A stretch of 64,000 nucleotides of DNA from Corynebacterium pacaense (GTDB taxonomy: Bacteria; Actinomycetota; Actinomycetes; Mycobacteriales; Mycobacteriaceae). A program made the position numbers and the translations under genes. The number at the start of each line of letters is the position of its first letter. Position 1 is the first letter of the stretch. The stretch covers positions 1,065,684 through 1,129,683 of the forward strand of contig NZ_LT821240.1 in the NCBI RefSeq assembly GCF_900169525.1. The letters run 5' to 3'. This document shows, piece by piece, positions 25,731 to 34,895 of the stretch. The notes under the pieces are model-generated. The model did no database searches. It worked only from the letters and a program-made list of their open reading frames with translations, and was not told where the DNA came from.

Positions 25731-26594
25731 TCACAGGTTCTCCACCTCACTGACCTTCACCGCCACCCACGCCGCCCCCGTCTTCGGCACATCCCCGCAG
25801 GATGAGACCACCCCGTCCACCTCACGCCGCTCCACCGCGACGTCGAAGGCGCGGCCGTCGGGGGTGTGCACACGGGTGCCGTCGACACGCAGGGAACCGG
25901 GTGCGGCACCGCCGATCCGCGTGACGACGCCCAACTCCGCCACCTGCCCACGGGCGTCCAGCGTGCCCCTGCCCCGGCAGCCGGGAAGGAAGAGCTCGCC
26001 GCGGCACGCGGCGGCAAACATCGTGGCGGTGGCCTCGGCGTTGAGCCTGCCGTAGGAGTAGTTCCACGGCATGAGCAGCATCGACGGCGCGAAACGGTGC
26101 CCCTTGGTGTGGGAGGATTCCCACACGCATCCGGCGGGGAACTGCGGGGCCACCGCGGCCGCGACCGGTCGGCCCTTGATCGCACAGCACCTGTCGCGCC
26201 TGCCGTGGGTGCAGATGAGCAGCACCGGATGATCCACCGCCGTCGCACCGTTTCGCCCCGGCGCGCTGAGATCGAGTTCGAGCAGCTCTGAGGGGTCGGT
26301 GAGCGTGAGCCGTTCAATGACCGCCTCCCCGCAGAACACCAGGAACACGGTGTGGGTTGAGACATTCCTGCCCTCGCGTCCCGGTTTGCGGATCAGCTGC
26401 AGTTCCATCCGGCTATTTTTAAGATGCCTTTTCACCGCGTCGCTGAGATCCGGCCCGAGCGTGTGTCCGTCCAGGACATCCCTGCTCCATGGTCCCGGAT
26501 GTTCGAGCAGGACATATCCGGCCGCGGTTTTCGCTGTTCCGGGCAGGGGTTCCACGTCGTTGTCGGAGCATAGATTCAGGGTGGGTGCAACCAT
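25731..26594 (-). CDS. sucrase/ferredoxin-like [2Fe-2S] family protein (PF06999-like)
   Basis: The 287-residue protein shows the actinobacterial Suc/Fer-like pattern: LLEHPGPWSRDVLDG near the N-terminus, LLICTHGRRDRCCAIKGRPVAAAV with the Cys cluster near residue 145, and WESSHTKGHRFAPSMLLMPWNYSYGRL. The fold is thioredoxin-like and is expected to bind an iron-sulphur cluster. ATG 26594 is taken because TAGAGT lies 7 nt upstream, giving a leaderless start; ATG 26630 would be the longer alternative. Role unknown. Confidence 0.8.
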   Translation of the reverse strand: MVAPTLNLCSDNDVEPLPGTAKTAAGYVLLEHPGPWSRDVLDGHTLGPDLSDAVKRHLKNSRMELQLIRKPGREGRNVSTHTVFLVFCGEAVIERLTLTDPSELLELDLSAPGRNGATAVDHPVLLICTHGRRDRCCAIKGRPVAAAVAPQFPAGCVWESSHTKGHRFAPSMLLMPWNYSYGRLNAEATATMFAAACRGELFLPGCRGRGTLDARGQVAELGVVTRIGGAAPGSLRVDGTRVHTPDGRAFDVAVERREVDGVVSSCGDVPKTGAAWVAVKVSEVENL

Positions 26595-26666
26595 GGATGT
26601 CACTCTAATACTCGGGCACCCTGGTAGCATTCACCGCGAAGCTCCCGCTCCTTGAACGGAAACCAG

Positions 26667-27263
26667 GTGTCCAAGAGTCAGATCAACTCCGGAGGCTCCG
26701 CCAGAGGCGGATTGCGCATTCTGCTCAGGGCCGCAGCCCTGCTGCTGACTGCTCTGGTTGTAGGTGCCGTGGCCTTCATCGCCTGGCTTCTGCTGCCGCC
26801 CAATGAGCTGCCCCCGCGTGCGGACGTGGTCATGGTGGTGGCCGGGGCGAGCGACGGGCGTCATGAACTCGGGGCGCGGATCGTCGATGACCTGGATACC
26901 CGGAGCTTTGTTGTCTCCAACCCGAACGGCACCAGGGATGTGAAGGGATCGAGTTTCTGCCGTGGGGTGGACCGGCCGCGCAATGCCGAAACCTGGTGCC
27001 TTGATCCCCACCCTGTGACAACCGCGGGTGAGGCAATGACCCTCGGTGAGCTGGCGCGGGAGCAGGGGTGGGAATCGGCGGTGATCGTGACCAACCGGCC
27101 GCACTCCCGCCGGGTGGAGTACATCTTCCGGGACTGCACGGATCTGCAGATCGATGTCGTCCACATCAGCACAGTGAATCTGGAGCTGCTGCCCTATCAT
27201 CTCGCGCGTGAAGCGGCCGGGTTCGGCAGGCACCTCCTTGCCGATCCCTGCGCACACCGCTGA
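26667..27263 (+). CDS. DUF218/YdcF-family membrane-anchored protein
   Basis: About 198 residues. A single N-terminal membrane helix (ILLRAAALLLTALVVGAVAFIAWLLL) is followed by an extracytoplasmic DUF218 domain: PPRADVVMVVAGASDGRHELGARI, then TTAGEAMTLGELAREQGWESAVIVTNRPHSRRVEYIFR. SanA/ElyC/YdcF relatives act in envelope barrier functions. The start is uncertain: GTG 26667 or TTG 26652, neither with a strong ribosome site. Divergent from the Suc/Fer-like gene; the IS110 element begins 33 bp after its stop. Confidence 0.75.
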   Translation: MSKSQINSGGSARGGLRILLRAAALLLTALVVGAVAFIAWLLLPPNELPPRADVVMVVAGASDGRHELGARIVDDLDTRSFVVSNPNGTRDVKGSSFCRGVDRPRNAETWCLDPHPVTTAGEAMTLGELAREQGWESAVIVTNRPHSRRVEYIFRDCTDLQIDVVHISTVNLELLPYHLAREAAGFGRHLLADPCAHR

Positions 27264-27309
27264 GTGTGCGGGAATCGCCCGTTACTTTGATGGTGTCCCC
27301 ATAATGGGG

Positions 27310-27450
27310 ATAGTCGCTGGGCCCGGTATGGCTTATTTCCCCTGTAGTTACCATGATCCGGGGGGTGTTGTCGCCGGGCTACCAGGACACCCGTTGACTG
27401 CTGATAGGGACACGGACGAGTCACTCGACTCAGTTCTCTTTTGTAACGTG
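27310..27450 (+). ncRNA. candidate bridge RNA encoded in the IS110 left end
   Basis: IS110 elements of the IS621 type encode a bridge RNA in the left non-coding end whose loops pair with target and donor DNA. This region has GGGTGTTG (27363-27370), the reverse complement of CAACACCC in the right flank (28883-28890). It also has GGACACC (27385-27391), complementary to GGTGTCC of the left flank, and ATAGGGACAC (27404-27413), identical to the right end (28866-28875). GC-rich dyads lie between them. The exact ends and fold are not established. Confidence 0.45.
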
Positions 27451-27530
27451 GGTGCCAGCATCGGATGTCGAGACACCAGCGACGAGGTTTGACCTGTCAC
27501 TGTTGCTCCGACACCACAAGGAGGCCGGCC

Positions 27531-28736
27531 ATGACCACCGGCACCATCGACGTCACCATCGGATTAGACGTCGGCAAAACCGCCCACCACGCCTGCGCCA
27601 TGCTAGCCACAGGCGAGATCATCTACGACAAACCCCTGCCCCAGGACGAGGATCAGCTTCGCAAGGTCTTCACCGACCTCCAAGCCTGCGGCACCGTCCT
27701 GGTGGTCGTCGACCAGCCCAACACCATCGGTGCCCTGCCCATCGCCGTGGCCCGGGACGCTGGCTGCTTCGTCGGCTATCTACCCGGCCTGGCGATGCGC
27801 AAAGCCGCGGACTTGCACCCCGGCCGGTCGAAGACCGACCGGCGGGACGCATTCATCATCGCTGATACCGCCCGGACGATGCCGCATACCCTGCGGGCCG
27901 TGGACCGGGACAACGAAGTCCTCTCAGCGCTGAAGATGCTGTCCGGGTTCGATGACGACATCGCCAAGGACGCCACCCGCACCATCAACCGGCTGCGTAG
28001 CGTGCTGACCCAGATCTACCCGAGTCTGGAACGAGCCCTACCGTGCAGCATCATCACCCGACCTCTGGTGCTGGACATGCTCAGCCACTACGGCGGGCCA
28101 ACGAGGTTGAAGAAGGCCGGTTACCAGCGGGTACACACCTGGATGTCCAACCGATCGAAGAAAGACCCCACGAAGCTGGTCGACGCGATCTTCGACGGAC
28201 TCAAAGCCCAGACCGTCGCCGTACCTGGCACCACTGCCGCTGAGGTGGTGATCCCGCAGCTGGCGACCAACATCAAAGCCCTGCTGGAACAGCGGAAAAC
28301 CATTGCTGATCAAGTAGAGGAACTGTTGGCTGAATTCCCTCTTCACCAGGTCTTGATATCCATGCCGGGAATTGGCATCAAGACCGCCTCCAACATTCTC
28401 CTCGCTGTCGGCGACTGCTCCGACTTTCGGTCAGCCGGCCACCTGGCAGCGTATGCGGGGATCGCCCCGGTGACACGAAGATCCGGCACGTCCATCCGAG
28501 GTGAGTTCCCGGCCAGATCCGGTAACAAACGGTTGAAAAACGCCCTGTTCTACTCGGCATTCGCATCGATCCGGTTCCATGAACCATCCAAGACCTACTA
28601 CGAGCGGAAACGGGCCGAGGGTAAACGACATAACGCTGCAGTGATGTGCCTGGCCAGACGCCGGTGCAACGTCATCTACGCAATGTTGACCCGGGCCGAG
28701 TTCTTTAGGGAGATCCCCGCCAGAGTTGCTGCGTAG
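27531..28736 (+). CDS. IS110-family DEDD transposase/recombinase
   Basis: The 401-residue protein has the N-terminal RuvC-like DEDD domain (IGLDVGKTAHHACAML; VVVDQPNTIGALPIAVA; GRSKTDRRDAFIIADTAR) and the C-terminal Transposase_20 domain with the catalytic Ser region (ISMPGIGIKTASNILLAVGD, FRSAGHLAAYAGIAPVTRRSG). AAGGAGG precedes ATG 27531. All domains are intact, so the element may be active. In this family the recombinase uses a bridge RNA to choose its target. Confidence 0.92.
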   Translation: MTTGTIDVTIGLDVGKTAHHACAMLATGEIIYDKPLPQDEDQLRKVFTDLQACGTVLVVVDQPNTIGALPIAVARDAGCFVGYLPGLAMRKAADLHPGRSKTDRRDAFIIADTARTMPHTLRAVDRDNEVLSALKMLSGFDDDIAKDATRTINRLRSVLTQIYPSLERALPCSIITRPLVLDMLSHYGGPTRLKKAGYQRVHTWMSNRSKKDPTKLVDAIFDGLKAQTVAVPGTTAAEVVIPQLATNIKALLEQRKTIADQVEELLAEFPLHQVLISMPGIGIKTASNILLAVGDCSDFRSAGHLAAYAGIAPVTRRSGTSIRGEFPARSGNKRLKNALFYSAFASIRFHEPSKTYYERKRAEGKRHNAAVMCLARRRCNVIYAMLTRAEFFREIPARVAA

Positions 28737-28948
28737 CCCACCTTCACCACGATCAGCTGGTCGACGCGAGTACGCCGGCCAGCTGCTCAACCACGCCCAT
28801 CATCAGAATCGGGAGCTACCCCCGAAATGCTTTCCTGAATACAGGGCCTATCCCTTGACAAAAACATAGGGACACCCCCCTGCAACACCCGGATCGGCCA
28901 CCGATAAGCAGCGGTGACGGGCTTTGCAAACGATTTACAACAATTCGT

Positions 28949-28960
28949 TCACAATTGTGA
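28949..28960. promoter_or_regulatory. TCACAATTGTGA palindrome upstream of the AMIN-like lipoprotein gene
   Basis: A perfect 12-bp palindrome 55 bp before the start codon, in a locally AT-rich segment just outside the IS110 right end. Position fits an operator or part of a promoter region; the binding factor is unknown. Confidence 0.3.
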
Positions 28961-29014
28961 TGATCGACCTTCTCCAGGTAGGTGGCCCCCGATCCCACGG
29001 GTTACGGTAAAGGA

Positions 29015-29668
29015 ATGACTGTCGAGCCCCTCCCCCGACCCGCGCATCGCATGCGATATACCGCTGTAGCCGCCCTGAGCATCTCCGCGCTGCTCCTGGC
29101 CGGCTGCAGCAACGGTGGTTCCGAGACCGGTGGAACCGGCACCCGGGCTATGGAGACCATGTCGGCATCGGCCAACGGTGCGCAGTCGCATTCTTCGACG
29201 GCGGAATCGGCATCGGCCGGGCCGACCCCGCTCGGACAGGCGGACGCGGCGATGAAGACCCTGCGCCCGGAGGCCCCCGCACAGCTCCTGGTCACCGGGG
29301 TCCGCACAGCGTCGCACAGTGGTTTTGACCGCGTCGTCTTCGATCTGACCGGTGACGGCGAGCCCGGGTGGTTCATCGATTACACCGACAACCCCACCCA
29401 GCAGGGCAGCGGCAACGGCATTGCCTTCGCCGGGGATACGGCCCTGAACGTCAACATCGACGGCACGAGCTATCCCTTCGACCTCGGGATGGAGGATCCG
29501 GGCATCGGCAGGGTCGAGGGCACGAAGGGGATCGTCAACGAGGTCATCAGTGCGGGGACCTTCGAGGGACGCTCACAGTTCGTCATCGGGCTCAACGGCA
29601 GGCACCCCTATTCGGTGAGCGTGCTCCAGGACCCGCATCGCCTGGTAGTGGACATTCTGGCGAACTAG
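29015..29668 (+). CDS. AMIN-like domain lipoprotein
   Basis: The 217-residue product has a signal peptide with lipobox LLAGC, a Ser/Thr/Gly-rich linker (about 35-75) and a C-terminal beta-rich domain: VTGVRTASHSGFDRVVFDLTGDGEPGWFIDY...ALNVNIDGTSYPFDL...SQFVIGLNGRHPYSVSVLQDPHRLVVDI. This is the actinobacterial AMIN-like fold, related to peptidoglycan-targeting AMIN domains. ATG 29015 is taken; MRYTAV at 29051 would give a more usual signal peptide. It is followed 6 bp later by corA. Confidence 0.78.
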   Translation: MTVEPLPRPAHRMRYTAVAALSISALLLAGCSNGGSETGGTGTRAMETMSASANGAQSHSSTAESASAGPTPLGQADAAMKTLRPEAPAQLLVTGVRTASHSGFDRVVFDLTGDGEPGWFIDYTDNPTQQGSGNGIAFAGDTALNVNIDGTSYPFDLGMEDPGIGRVEGTKGIVNEVISAGTFEGRSQFVIGLNGRHPYSVSVLQDPHRLVVDILAN

Positions 29669-29674
29669 ACCGCC

Positions 29675-30652
29675 ATGCACATCACCACTCGCTCCTATCG
29701 TGACGGCCGGGTCATAGACAAGGATTTCCCACTCGCCGAGCTCTCGCAGCGACTCAAGGATGACACCACCACGCTGTGGGTGGACCTCGATGACGTGGAG
29801 CCGATGACGCTCGATGACATCGCCGAGGAGCTCCATCTCCACCCGTTGGCCGTCGAGGATGTGCTGGGCAGCCACGAACGCGCGAAGATGGTCCGCTACC
29901 CCACCCACCTCTTCCTCACCCTCTACGCCGTGCGGGCGCCGGAGGACAGCACGAAGCACATGGAACGCAGGGAGATCGGCATCTTCGTCACCCGCAACGT
30001 CGTGGTCACCGTGCGGCGGAACGCGAGCTTCGACATCGATCGTGCCCGCGAGGCATGGGAGGCGCAGCCCACACTCCTGGCCGAGGGCGCGGTGAGCATT
30101 CTGTGGGCCATCATCGATCTCACGGTGGACAGCCACTTTGACACGATCCAGACCCTGGATGAGCGGCTCGCCGAACTCGAGGAGCAGCTCTTCGCCGAGG
30201 ACAACGATGATGACAACATCCGGCACAACGCCTACCGCCTGCACAAGCACGTGCTCACCCTGCACCGGCTGGCGCTTCCCACCCGGGAGATCGTGACGGC
30301 GATTCTCAACCGCTCCCAGCCGCCGTTGCCCGGGGTGATCATCCCCTACTTCCAGGATGTCTACGATCACACACTGCGGGTCACGGACTGGTCGGACACC
30401 CTGCGTGACCTCGTCAGCACCGTCATCGACACCAACCTGTCCATCCAGTCCAACAACATGAACCTGGTAATGAAGAAGCTCTCCGGCTGGGCCGCGATCA
30501 TCGCCGTGCCCACCCTGATCACCGGCTACTTCGGTATGAACGTGCCCTATCCCACCGCCACGGAGCAGATCGGTGTGATCATTTCGGGCGTGCTCATCGC
30601 GCTGTCCTCGGTGGGGCTCTACATCATGTTCAAGAAGAACAACTGGCTGTAG
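29675..30652 (+). CDS. corA: CorA-family magnesium/cobalt transporter
   Basis: The 325-residue protein has the large N-terminal cytosolic funnel domain and two C-terminal membrane helices. The pore signature is GMN in LITGYFGMNVPYP between the helices, and a basic KKNNWL tail ends the chain. It should form a pentameric Mg2+ channel in the cytoplasmic membrane. It lies 6 bp after the AMIN-like lipoprotein gene and converges on the mycoloyltransferase gene. Confidence 0.92.
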   Translation: MHITTRSYRDGRVIDKDFPLAELSQRLKDDTTTLWVDLDDVEPMTLDDIAEELHLHPLAVEDVLGSHERAKMVRYPTHLFLTLYAVRAPEDSTKHMERREIGIFVTRNVVVTVRRNASFDIDRAREAWEAQPTLLAEGAVSILWAIIDLTVDSHFDTIQTLDERLAELEEQLFAEDNDDDNIRHNAYRLHKHVLTLHRLALPTREIVTAILNRSQPPLPGVIIPYFQDVYDHTLRVTDWSDTLRDLVSTVIDTNLSIQSNNMNLVMKKLSGWAAIIAVPTLITGYFGMNVPYPTATEQIGVIISGVLIALSSVGLYIMFKKNNWL

Positions 30653-30669
30653 CACGCCGCACGCGGCGG

Positions 30670-31875
30670 TCAGTACAGCGCGTGCCTGACGGCGTCCCAG
30701 CCGGGTCGCAGCTGCTGGTGGAAGTTGGTCCAGTTGTGCATCCCGTACTCGGGGTATTCCACCACCGCATCTGTCTTGCCCTCCCTGATCATGGACTTCT
30801 CAAGGTTCTGGGTACAGGTCATGGATCCGCGTTCCACGAACAGTCCGCTGACCATGGCTGCGAAGACCGTTCCGTCGTAGCTGTCCCTGACCTCCTGGTT
30901 GGCCGCGCCGTGCGCCGCGGACAGGTACACCGCGGTGCCGTTCAGCCCCGCCGGGTTGAGGGTGACGTCATTGTCTATCCAGTCCTGTGAACCGTACGGC
31001 CCCCACATGTTGTCAACGTCACCATTGTAGGAATCGACGGTGAGGTGGGTGATGGCTGCGCCCATCGGATCCATGGTGGAATAACAACCGGAGATGCCGA
31101 TGGCCGCGGCGAAGGTCTCCGGATGGAGGTTTGCCATGCGCAGAGCTGCACCCGCGCCCATGGACAGACCGCCGATCCCACGCCGGCCGTTGAATCCCAG
31201 TCCGTTGGCGGGGTCCTCCAGAACGGAGGGCAGCTCCTCGGTGAGGAAGGTTTCCCATTTCATCAGCCCCAGAGCCGGGTCCGCCCGCTGCCATTCGGTG
31301 TACATCGACGAGGGTGCCCCCAGCGGCATCACCGCGGTGACATTCTCATCCCTGAATACCTCCTGCACCGTGCCGGTTCCCACCCATCCCGAGGTGGACT
31401 CGGGGGCGCCGATGCCATCGAGCAGATAGAGCATCGGTGACGGTTCCGCGGAATCGGCGGGCAGCATGACCTGGACCTGGACCACGCGTTTCATTGCCGG
31501 GGAGGCGATGTACCAGCGCTCACGGCGGTTGGGTGCATCCTCGACGCGCCTGTCCACGAGTGCGACCTGGCGGATGCCCTCATCAACCGCCGGTGGCCAA
31601 CCCGCCAGCGGCTCCCTCGGTCGGCGGAAGGGGAAGCCGTTCTCGGTCATCCCCAGCAGGTCGGAGGATCCGACAACGCCGTCGAGCAGCGCCCCCGTCA
31701 GCCCCGGATACTGGGAGGAACCGGCGACCGACCCGGTGATCGCCTGATTCGTCGAGGAATCGGCGAATGATGAGTGCTCCTGCGCACCCGCGTGGGGGAT
31801 GCCCGTGCCCGCAAGCGCCGCTGCAAGGGACAGTGAACAGAGCGCCGTGCACATGCGCCGAGGGTGTTTCGCCAT
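30670..31875 (-). CDS. secreted esterase of the corynomycolyltransferase (antigen 85) family
   Basis: The 401-residue product has a signal peptide ending in AGAQ and an alpha/beta hydrolase domain. The nucleophile elbow GGLSMGAGAAL, the oxyanion region LYLLDGIGA and the final histidine region GMHNWTNFHQQLRPGWDAV are those of corynebacterial Cmt/Cop1 enzymes, which transfer corynomycolates onto trehalose and arabinogalactan in the cell wall. It is shorter than Cop1 and lacks LGFP repeats. TAAGAT lies 8 nt before ATG 31875, so the message may be leaderless. Which acceptor it uses is unknown. Confidence 0.88.
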   Translation of the reverse strand: MAKHPRRMCTALCSLSLAAALAGTGIPHAGAQEHSSFADSSTNQAITGSVAGSSQYPGLTGALLDGVVGSSDLLGMTENGFPFRRPREPLAGWPPAVDEGIRQVALVDRRVEDAPNRRERWYIASPAMKRVVQVQVMLPADSAEPSPMLYLLDGIGAPESTSGWVGTGTVQEVFRDENVTAVMPLGAPSSMYTEWQRADPALGLMKWETFLTEELPSVLEDPANGLGFNGRRGIGGLSMGAGAALRMANLHPETFAAAIGISGCYSTMDPMGAAITHLTVDSYNGDVDNMWGPYGSQDWIDNDVTLNPAGLNGTAVYLSAAHGAANQEVRDSYDGTVFAAMVSGLFVERGSMTCTQNLEKSMIREGKTDAVVEYPEYGMHNWTNFHQQLRPGWDAVRHALY

Positions 31876-31946
31876 GGGGGATGATCTTAGCGGCCCGTTC
31901 CCTGGCGGTGCACATCTGCTTCCGCAGGCACCGGCGGATGGACGCC

Positions 31947-33125
31947 TCAGGCGTCGACCGTGTTCTCCAGCACGGTGATCAGGGTGCGGTACAGGTCGTC
32001 CCTGTCGAACCGTGCCCTGCCCAACTCCCTGCTGCGGTGCCCGGCGCGCTCCAATCCGGAGGGATCGCTGACGATCGTTGTCAGCTGCTGCACCGCCGTG
32101 TCCAGGGAGCGGTCGAGCTGCCAGCCTGCGCCGGCCTCCACCACGGCGTCCTTGAGCCAGCCCTCGTGGTTGACCAGGATCGGTCGACCCGCCGCCAAGC
32201 CATCGAAGACCTTGTTCAGAGAGTTCACCTCCAGGCACGGATCCTCATGCAAGGAGGACAGGACCAGATCCGCGGCTGCGACGTAGCCGGCAACCTCCGT
32301 CTTCGACCTCTTGCCGATGAGCACCGAGTCCACATCCAGACCCAGTTCCGCGGCGAGCAGCCGCAGCCTCTGGCTGTCCCGCCCCTCGCCGATCAGGACG
32401 AAGCGGATTCCACGGTCCCTGACGGCCGCGGCCAGCCTGACCACCCATTCCAGGTGGTAGGTGGGCCCGAAGCCACCCGCGTAGACAACAACCGTCTCAT
32501 CGTCGCCCCATCCCTGCTGCACCCGGAACGCCCGGCGTTGGGCGGGTGTCTTGTCAAAGACCTCGAAGTCACAGGCGTTGGGAATCACGGTGACCTCCTT
32601 CTGCGGCGCCACCTCCAGAACCCCCTTCTTCATCCCCGGTGACAGTGCGACCACGCTGTGCGCACAGCGGTATGCCATTGTCTCGAGTGTGAGGGCGATC
32701 CGGATCGCGAGGGGATTCCTCAGATACCCCAGCTCAATGGGGACAAAGGGCCACAGGTCACGCACCTCGAAGATCATGGGAACCCGCTGGAACACCTTCC
32801 CCACGATCCCCGGAACCGCGACGGTCAGGGGGGTGGAGCTGGCGTAGACGACATCCGCCTTCGTCCCCGCCGCCACGATGCTGGATTTGACCATGAACCT
32901 GGCGAAGGAGACCATCCTCTCGGGAACGGACATCGCATTGCGGTAGGGAACCGCCAGGCGATTCACCCGTATCCCCTCCACCTCGGTCTTCAGCGCCTTC
33001 GCTCCCCCGCAGATCATGGTCACGTCATGCCCATCGGCGGCCATGCGTCTGGCGAATTCATAGGGTCGGCTGCCGCCGTCCTCACCGGGAAGCTGAAAAT
33101 GCTGGTGTATATACGTGACCTTCAC
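31947..33125 (-). CDS. glycosyltransferase family 4
   Basis: A 392-residue GT-B enzyme. The N-terminal acceptor domain begins VTYIHQHFQLPGEDGGSRPYEFARRMAADGHDVTMICGG, as in WbuB-like transferases, and the C-terminal donor domain has ...NACDFEVF, VVYAGGFGPTYHLEWVV, VLIGEGRDSQRLRLLAAELG and a late Glu-rich EVNSLNKVFDGLAAGRP motif. GTG 33125 is chosen because AAGGAGAG is placed well before it. Substrates are probably nucleotide sugars for envelope glycans. It stands alone between cmt and imuB. Confidence 0.88.
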   Translation of the reverse strand: MKVTYIHQHFQLPGEDGGSRPYEFARRMAADGHDVTMICGGAKALKTEVEGIRVNRLAVPYRNAMSVPERMVSFARFMVKSSIVAAGTKADVVYASSTPLTVAVPGIVGKVFQRVPMIFEVRDLWPFVPIELGYLRNPLAIRIALTLETMAYRCAHSVVALSPGMKKGVLEVAPQKEVTVIPNACDFEVFDKTPAQRRAFRVQQGWGDDETVVVYAGGFGPTYHLEWVVRLAAAVRDRGIRFVLIGEGRDSQRLRLLAAELGLDVDSVLIGKRSKTEVAGYVAAADLVLSSLHEDPCLEVNSLNKVFDGLAAGRPILVNHEGWLKDAVVEAGAGWQLDRSLDTAVQQLTTIVSDPSGLERAGHRSRELGRARFDRDDLYRTLITVLENTVDA

Positions 33126-33320
33126 AACACTCTCCTTGAATGATCCAACTGACAAATAACCCCCGTGAAGATGGGCACGGGGGCACATGGTTGGGAATAG
33201 ATCCTCAGGGTAGCAGAACTGCGTTCCAAAAATCCGGGCTGTGCGGAACTTCCGTTTCAACACTACCCGGGGCATCACGCACCGCGGAAGCACCGGCGGA
33301 GCATGAGGGCGCGTACGCGT

Positions 33321-34889
33321 TCAGTACGTCGCCTCCACCCGCCACCGCCCCGCGGCCCAGATCAGCAACCATGCGGCCACCGCGGCATCATCGTCCACCT
33401 CGTGCCCCACCACCTGAAGCCGCGCGTAGCGGTTGCCCTCCGCGGACCACCAGCGATCATCCACCGGCCAGGGTCCCGCCCATCCGGTAACCAGGAAGTG
33501 CTTCTTTCCCCAGGCCAGGGCATAGGGTTGTGCACTGAGCACGGCCTCGGCGGTGACCTGGACGCGCTCACCCGAGGCACCGATCAGCGCCACCCGCGAT
33601 GCCGGGTGGTTCGGCCCGCCGCCGAGCCGTGCCGGCAGCGGACCCGGAATCCTGCCCACCCACGGACCACCGGGGTCGCGCACCGGGTCACGCCTCTCGC
33701 CATAGGGCACCAGCTGAATGCGGTCCTCCACCCCCCTCCCCCCGACGGGTACCGGCTGCAGCACGGCATCCACCCCCAGCGTTGACTGCACCCGTGCAAT
33801 CACCTGCCTGGCCAGTGCCCTACTGGCGCCACCGGTGTCCCACAGACCACCGCTGGCCATCTCCGGGGGCACGCACTCCAGCGGGGCGAGTTCGAGGAAG
33901 ATGATGCCCTCCGTACCATCACCGTCCACCTCCCCCCGCACGGTGAGCCAGCCGTCGAGCTGCCAGCGGACACGGTCGGCGGTGGCGGCCTCCGTGAGCG
34001 CCTCACTGGTGCGCCACAGCCTCGAGACATCGGTACCGTCGGTGAATCCGGCCGTCACCCTGAGCACCTGGCACACCACGCCCGCCCCGGCGAGCACGCG
34101 GTGCAGTCTCATGGCCAGGGTGCGCGCCACGAACGCCGCCGTGTCCACCCGCGTGATCGGCTCCTCGGGCTCATGGGACACCTCCCACCCGGCACGGGTG
34201 ATCGGCGGGGCGACGTTGCGCGCCTGCCGCGCGGTGGCGATGGTGTGGCAGCGCAGACCCGCCGCCCCGAAGCGCGTGGCCACCGAGGTCACCGGCAGTG
34301 CCGCGAGCTCACCCAGGGTGCTCACCCCCAGATCACCAAGTGCACCCACCACCTCCGGATCACACCCCAGCGCCTCCTCCGCAGCCAGCACGCGCAACGG
34401 CTGGCGCTGAAGAAAGCCTATCGACGCCCCCCTCCCCACCACGGCCGCCACGATGGCGGTGCTGATCTCATCGGCCACGCCGATGACCACGTCGGTGCCG
34501 CGCCTGGAGGCGGCGTCGATAAGCAACTGTGCGGCCCTGTCCTCCGAGCCGTTGTAGCGGGCGACCGCGCCCACCTCCACCGCGACCAGTCCGGGGCGCA
34601 GCACCTCCACGGAGGAGGCGACATCGCCGAGGGCTGCGACAACGGGTTCGAACTCCCTGCCGTCCCGGTCGGGATCATCATCGACCACCGTCAGCTCGGG
34701 GCACACCGCACGGGCCTGGCGCACCCGCATCCCGCGGCGCACCCCGCGCGCACGCGCGGCGTGCCCGCACACCCGGATGCGGTGACCTGCGGAAACTGCA
34801 ACCGGGGACTGCGGGCTCAGCGCCTCGCTGCGCTCACAGAGCACCGCCTGCACCGGCCAGTCCGGGAACCACAGTGCCATGATGCGCAT
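33321..34889 (-). CDS. imuB: ImuB, Y-family polymerase-like accessory factor for DnaE2
   Basis: The 522-residue protein has a degenerate Y-family polymerase core (MALWFPDWPVQAVL, GHAARARGVRRGMRVRQARAVCPEL) that lacks the usual acidic catalytic residues, then a C-terminal region that in mycobacterial ImuB binds the beta clamp. ImuB links DnaE2 and ImuA' to the replication clamp in SOS mutagenesis. ATG 34889 is chosen; GTG 34892 and ATG 34880 are alternatives. It starts 6 bp after imuA' ends on the same strand. Confidence 0.85.
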   Translation of the reverse strand: MRIMALWFPDWPVQAVLCERSEALSPQSPVAVSAGHRIRVCGHAARARGVRRGMRVRQARAVCPELTVVDDDPDRDGREFEPVVAALGDVASSVEVLRPGLVAVEVGAVARYNGSEDRAAQLLIDAASRRGTDVVIGVADEISTAIVAAVVGRGASIGFLQRQPLRVLAAEEALGCDPEVVGALGDLGVSTLGELAALPVTSVATRFGAAGLRCHTIATARQARNVAPPITRAGWEVSHEPEEPITRVDTAAFVARTLAMRLHRVLAGAGVVCQVLRVTAGFTDGTDVSRLWRTSEALTEAATADRVRWQLDGWLTVRGEVDGDGTEGIIFLELAPLECVPPEMASGGLWDTGGASRALARQVIARVQSTLGVDAVLQPVPVGGRGVEDRIQLVPYGERRDPVRDPGGPWVGRIPGPLPARLGGGPNHPASRVALIGASGERVQVTAEAVLSAQPYALAWGKKHFLVTGWAGPWPVDDRWWSAEGNRYARLQVVGHEVDDDAAVAAWLLIWAAGRWRVEATY

Positions 34890-34895
34890 CACAGG

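Larger units (their letters stand above)
27297..28878 (+). mobile_element. IS110-family insertion sequence, about 1.58 kb
   Basis: The element has a DEDD transposase gene, a 230-bp non-coding left end and a 140-bp right end. No terminal inverted repeats or target duplication are expected in this family. I place the ends at the CCCC shared by left (27297-27300) and right (28875-28878) junctions. Joining these ends in a circle would put TTGACA (28855-28860) exactly 17 bp from CATAAT (27300-27305). Boundaries are therefore inferred, to within a few bases. Confidence 0.75.
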
